From an uncultured Faecalibacterium sp. (lineage in GTDB: Bacteria > Bacillota > Clostridia > Oscillospirales > Ruminococcaceae), in contig CALDLZ010000150.1 in the NCBI GenBank assembly GCA_937915335.1, positions 1-23,012 on the forward strand: DNA of 23,012 nucleotides, in the 5' to 3' direction. Made by a program: the position numbers and the translations under genes. The notes below the pieces were generated by a model. The model had not been told where the DNA came from and searched no databases. It worked only from the letters and a program-made list of their open reading frames with translations. Shown piece after piece: positions 21,527 to 23,012 of this stretch (its first letter is position 1; every line of letters starts with the position of its first letter).

Positions 21527-21966
21527 TGTTACTGCCTAAGCGTGTTAAGTACCGCCGCGTCCAGCGCGGCCGCATGACCGGCAAGGCTACCCGCGGCAAC
21601 GTGGTGTGCCAGGGCCAGTACGGCCTTGTTGCTCTGGAGCCGGCATGGATCTCTTCCACCCAGATCGAGGCTGCTCGTGTTGCCATGACTCGTTACATCA
21701 AGCGTGGCGGCAAGGTGTGGATCAAGATCTTCCCCGATAAGCCTGTTACTGAGAAGCCCGCTGAGACCCGAATGGGTTCCGGTAAAGGCTCTCCCGAGTA
21801 CTGGGTCGCAGTTGTTAAGCCCGGCCGCGTTCTGTTCGAGCTGGCAGATGTCGATGAGGCAACTGCCCGCGAGGCTCTGCGCCTGGCTATGCACAAGCTG
21901 CCCATCAAGTGCAAATTTGCAGTCCGTGAGGACTCCGTGAAGGAGGATGGCACCAATGAAGGCTAA
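21526..21966 (+). CDS. rplP: 50S ribosomal protein L16
   Basis: L16 stabilises the A-site tRNA near the peptidyl transferase centre. The 146-residue protein begins [20 protein letters not shown] and contains [36 protein letters not shown] and [13 protein letters not shown], all canonical. Its start shares one base with the rpsC stop, and its ribosome binding site AGGAGG is inside the rpsC end. The last 11 bases overlap the rpmC start. Confidence 0.99.
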   Translation: MLLPKRVKYRRVQRGRMTGKATRGNVVCQGQYGLVALEPAWISSTQIEAARVAMTRYIKRGGKVWIKIFPDKPVTEKPAETRMGSGKGSPEYWVAVVKPGRVLFELADVDEATAREALRLAMHKLPIKCKFAVREDSVKEDGTNEG

Positions 21967-22141
21967 TGAACTCCGCGAAATGCAGACCGCAGAGCTGACC
22001 AGCAAGCTGGCAGACCTGAAGGCTGAGCTGTTTAACCTGCGCTTCCAGCATGCCATCAACCAGCTGGAGAACCCCGGCCGCATCGAAGCAGTCAAGAAGG
22101 ACATCGCCCGCGTGATGACCATTCTGGCTGAGAAGCAGTAA
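21956..22141 (+). CDS. rpmC: 50S ribosomal protein L29
   Basis: L29 lies at the tunnel exit next to L23 and helps position trigger factor. The 61-residue protein begins MKANELREM and contains [26 protein letters not shown], the family core. Start choice: AAGGAGG (21940-21946) is nine bases before the ATG at 21956, while the ATG at 21947 directly abuts that site. The gene overlaps the end of rplP by 11 bases in another frame. Confidence 0.97.
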   Translation: MKANELREMQTAELTSKLADLKAELFNLRFQHAINQLENPGRIEAVKKDIARVMTILAEKQ

Positions 22142-22153
22142 GGAGGTTAAACG

Positions 22154-22411
22154 ATGGAAGAACGTAATCTGAGAAAGACCCGCGTCGGCGTTGTCGTGTC
22201 CGACAAGATGGATAAGACCATCGTGGTTGCCGTTAAGGATAGCGTGCAGCACCCCCTGTACAAGAAGATCCTGAAGCGTACCGCCAAGTTCAAGGCTCGT
22301 GACGAGAAGAACGAGTGCGGCATCGGTGACCGTGTTGAGATCATGGAGTGCCGCCCCCTGAGCAAGGATGTGCGCTGGCGCCTGGTCCGTATCGTTGAGA
22401 AGGCAAAGTAA
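22154..22411 (+). CDS. rpsQ: 30S ribosomal protein S17
   Basis: S17 is an early-assembly protein of the small-subunit body that binds helices 7 and 11 of 16S rRNA. The 85-residue protein has [21 protein letters not shown] at the start, the [19 protein letters not shown] stretch, and [21 protein letters not shown], with normal length. AAGGAGG precedes the ATG. The 43-base gap to rplN holds only its ribosome binding site AAAGGAGA. Confidence 0.99.
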   Translation: MEERNLRKTRVGVVVSDKMDKTIVVAVKDSVQHPLYKKILKRTAKFKARDEKNECGIGDRVEIMECRPLSKDVRWRLVRIVEKAK

Positions 22412-22454
22412 TCTTTGCCCGCTGCTTTGAACAGTTTGAAAGGAGATATCTGAA

Positions 22455-22823
22455 ATGGTTCAGATGCAAACTTATCTCAAAGTTGCCGACAACACCGGTG
22501 CCAAGGAGCTGATGTGCTTCCGCGTGCTGGGCGGCACCCGCAAGAGATACGCAAACATTGGTGACGTCGTGGTCTGCTCTGTCAAGAAGGCAGCCCCCGG
22601 CGGCTCCGTTAAGAAGGGCGACGTCGTCAAGGCTGTCATCGTGCGCAGCAAGCATGGCGTCCGCCGCGACGACGGCTCCTACATCCGTTTCGATGAGAAC
22701 GCCGCCGTTATCGTCATGGCCGACAAGAGCCCCAAGGGTACTCGTATCTTTGGACCCGTCGCTCGCGAGCTGCGTGATGCCGGCTACACCAAGATCCTGA
22801 GCCTGGCTCCGGAATCGCTGTAA
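22455..22823 (+). CDS. rplN: 50S ribosomal protein L14
   Basis: L14 sits at the subunit interface and with L19 forms bridge B8; it is also the target of silencing factor RsfS. The 122-residue protein begins [20 protein letters not shown] and contains [31 protein letters not shown] and [14 protein letters not shown], all typical, with standard length. GAAAGGAGA precedes the start. rplX follows after 13 bases. Confidence 0.99.
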   Translation: MVQMQTYLKVADNTGAKELMCFRVLGGTRKRYANIGDVVVCSVKKAAPGGSVKKGDVVKAVIVRSKHGVRRDDGSYIRFDENAAVIVMADKSPKGTRIFGPVARELRDAGYTKILSLAPESL

Positions 22824-22836
22824 GGAGGTTTTAAAA

Positions 22837-23012
22837 ATGAATAATCTTCATGTTAAAACCGGCGACAACGTTATGATCATCAGCGGCAAGGACAAGGGCC
22901 ACACTGGTAAGGTCCTGCAGGTCAGCCCCTCTGAGAACAAGGTCATCGTTGAGGGCCAGAACATGGTTACCAAGCACGTCAAGCCTCGTCGTCAGGGCGA
23001 GCAGGGCGGCAT
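22837..23012 (+). CDS. rplX: 50S ribosomal protein L24, 5' part (cut by window end)
   Basis: L24 starts 50S assembly and lies near the tunnel exit. The 58 visible codons begin MNNLHVKTGDNVMIISGKDK and include the KOW motif (SGKDKGHTGKVLQV) and VEGQNMVTKHVKPRRQGEQGG, as in full-length relatives of about 100 residues. TAAGGAGG, overlapping the rplN stop, lies seven bases before the ATG. The reading frame is open to the window edge. Its place directly after rplN is canonical. Confidence 0.96.
   Translation, partial: MNNLHVKTGDNVMIISGKDKGHTGKVLQVSPSENKVIVEGQNMVTKHVKPRRQGEQGG

Noticed and set aside
1..23012. tRNA or rRNA genes, CRISPR arrays, insertion sequences, phage genes
   Set aside because: No cloverleaf with matching arms, no regularly spaced repeats, and no transposase or integrase motifs were found on either strand.

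Overview
The window is GC-rich bacterial chromosome. Strong Shine-Dalgarno sites, sigma-A type promoters, a canonical S10 ribosomal operon, and the companion genes rqcH, trmK-nif3 and ackA point to a high-GC member of the Clostridia. Gene content and the two-hairpin intergenic repeat resemble Faecalibacterium and related Oscillospiraceae. That placement is inference from gene content, not from a database search.

Left part (1-9561). A cardiolipin synthase gene, cut by the window edge and broken by an in-frame TAA at 527-529, converges on a long minus-strand array across a shared bidirectional terminator. In minus-strand transcription order the array is tmcAL (tRNA-Met cytidine acetate ligase), a GltD-like flavin/Fe-S oxidoreductase, a DUF1538 membrane protein, a tandem PII-like protein, a YitT-family membrane protein, an alpha/beta hydrolase and a nucleoside hydrolase. 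The GltD-like, DUF1538 and PII-like genes form a nitrogen-flavoured block that may be a PII-gated transport or sensing module of unknown substrate. The hydrolase pair has its own near-consensus promoter, a palindromic operator and a long leader hairpin with a U-tract.

Middle part (9562-16749, plus strand). tmcAL and ackA diverge from two antiparallel promoters that overlap at one AT palindrome. Next come ackA (acetate kinase) with terminators, and a small protein with two zinc ribbons that has its own promoter and structured leader. A run of housekeeping genes follows: a DUF1858 redox-disulfide protein, trmK, a NIF3-family protein and rqcH (NFACT ribosome quality control). The last gene is a secreted TPR protein with its own promoter, leader hairpins and terminator.

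Right part (16750-23012). A 540-base non-coding region holds an AT-rich upstream element, a promoter and a leader of about 350 bases. The leader contains a terminator-like hairpin about 90 bases before rpsJ. The S10 operon follows in the classical order rpsJ-rplC-rplD-rplW-rplB-rpsS-rplV-rpsC-rplP-rpmC-rpsQ-rplN-rplX, with rplX cut by the window edge.

Three copies of a two-hairpin repeat lie directly behind stop codons (after the PII-like gene, trmK and the nif3-like gene), always in the orientation of the gene they follow. No tRNA, rRNA, CRISPR array, insertion sequence or phage gene was recognised.
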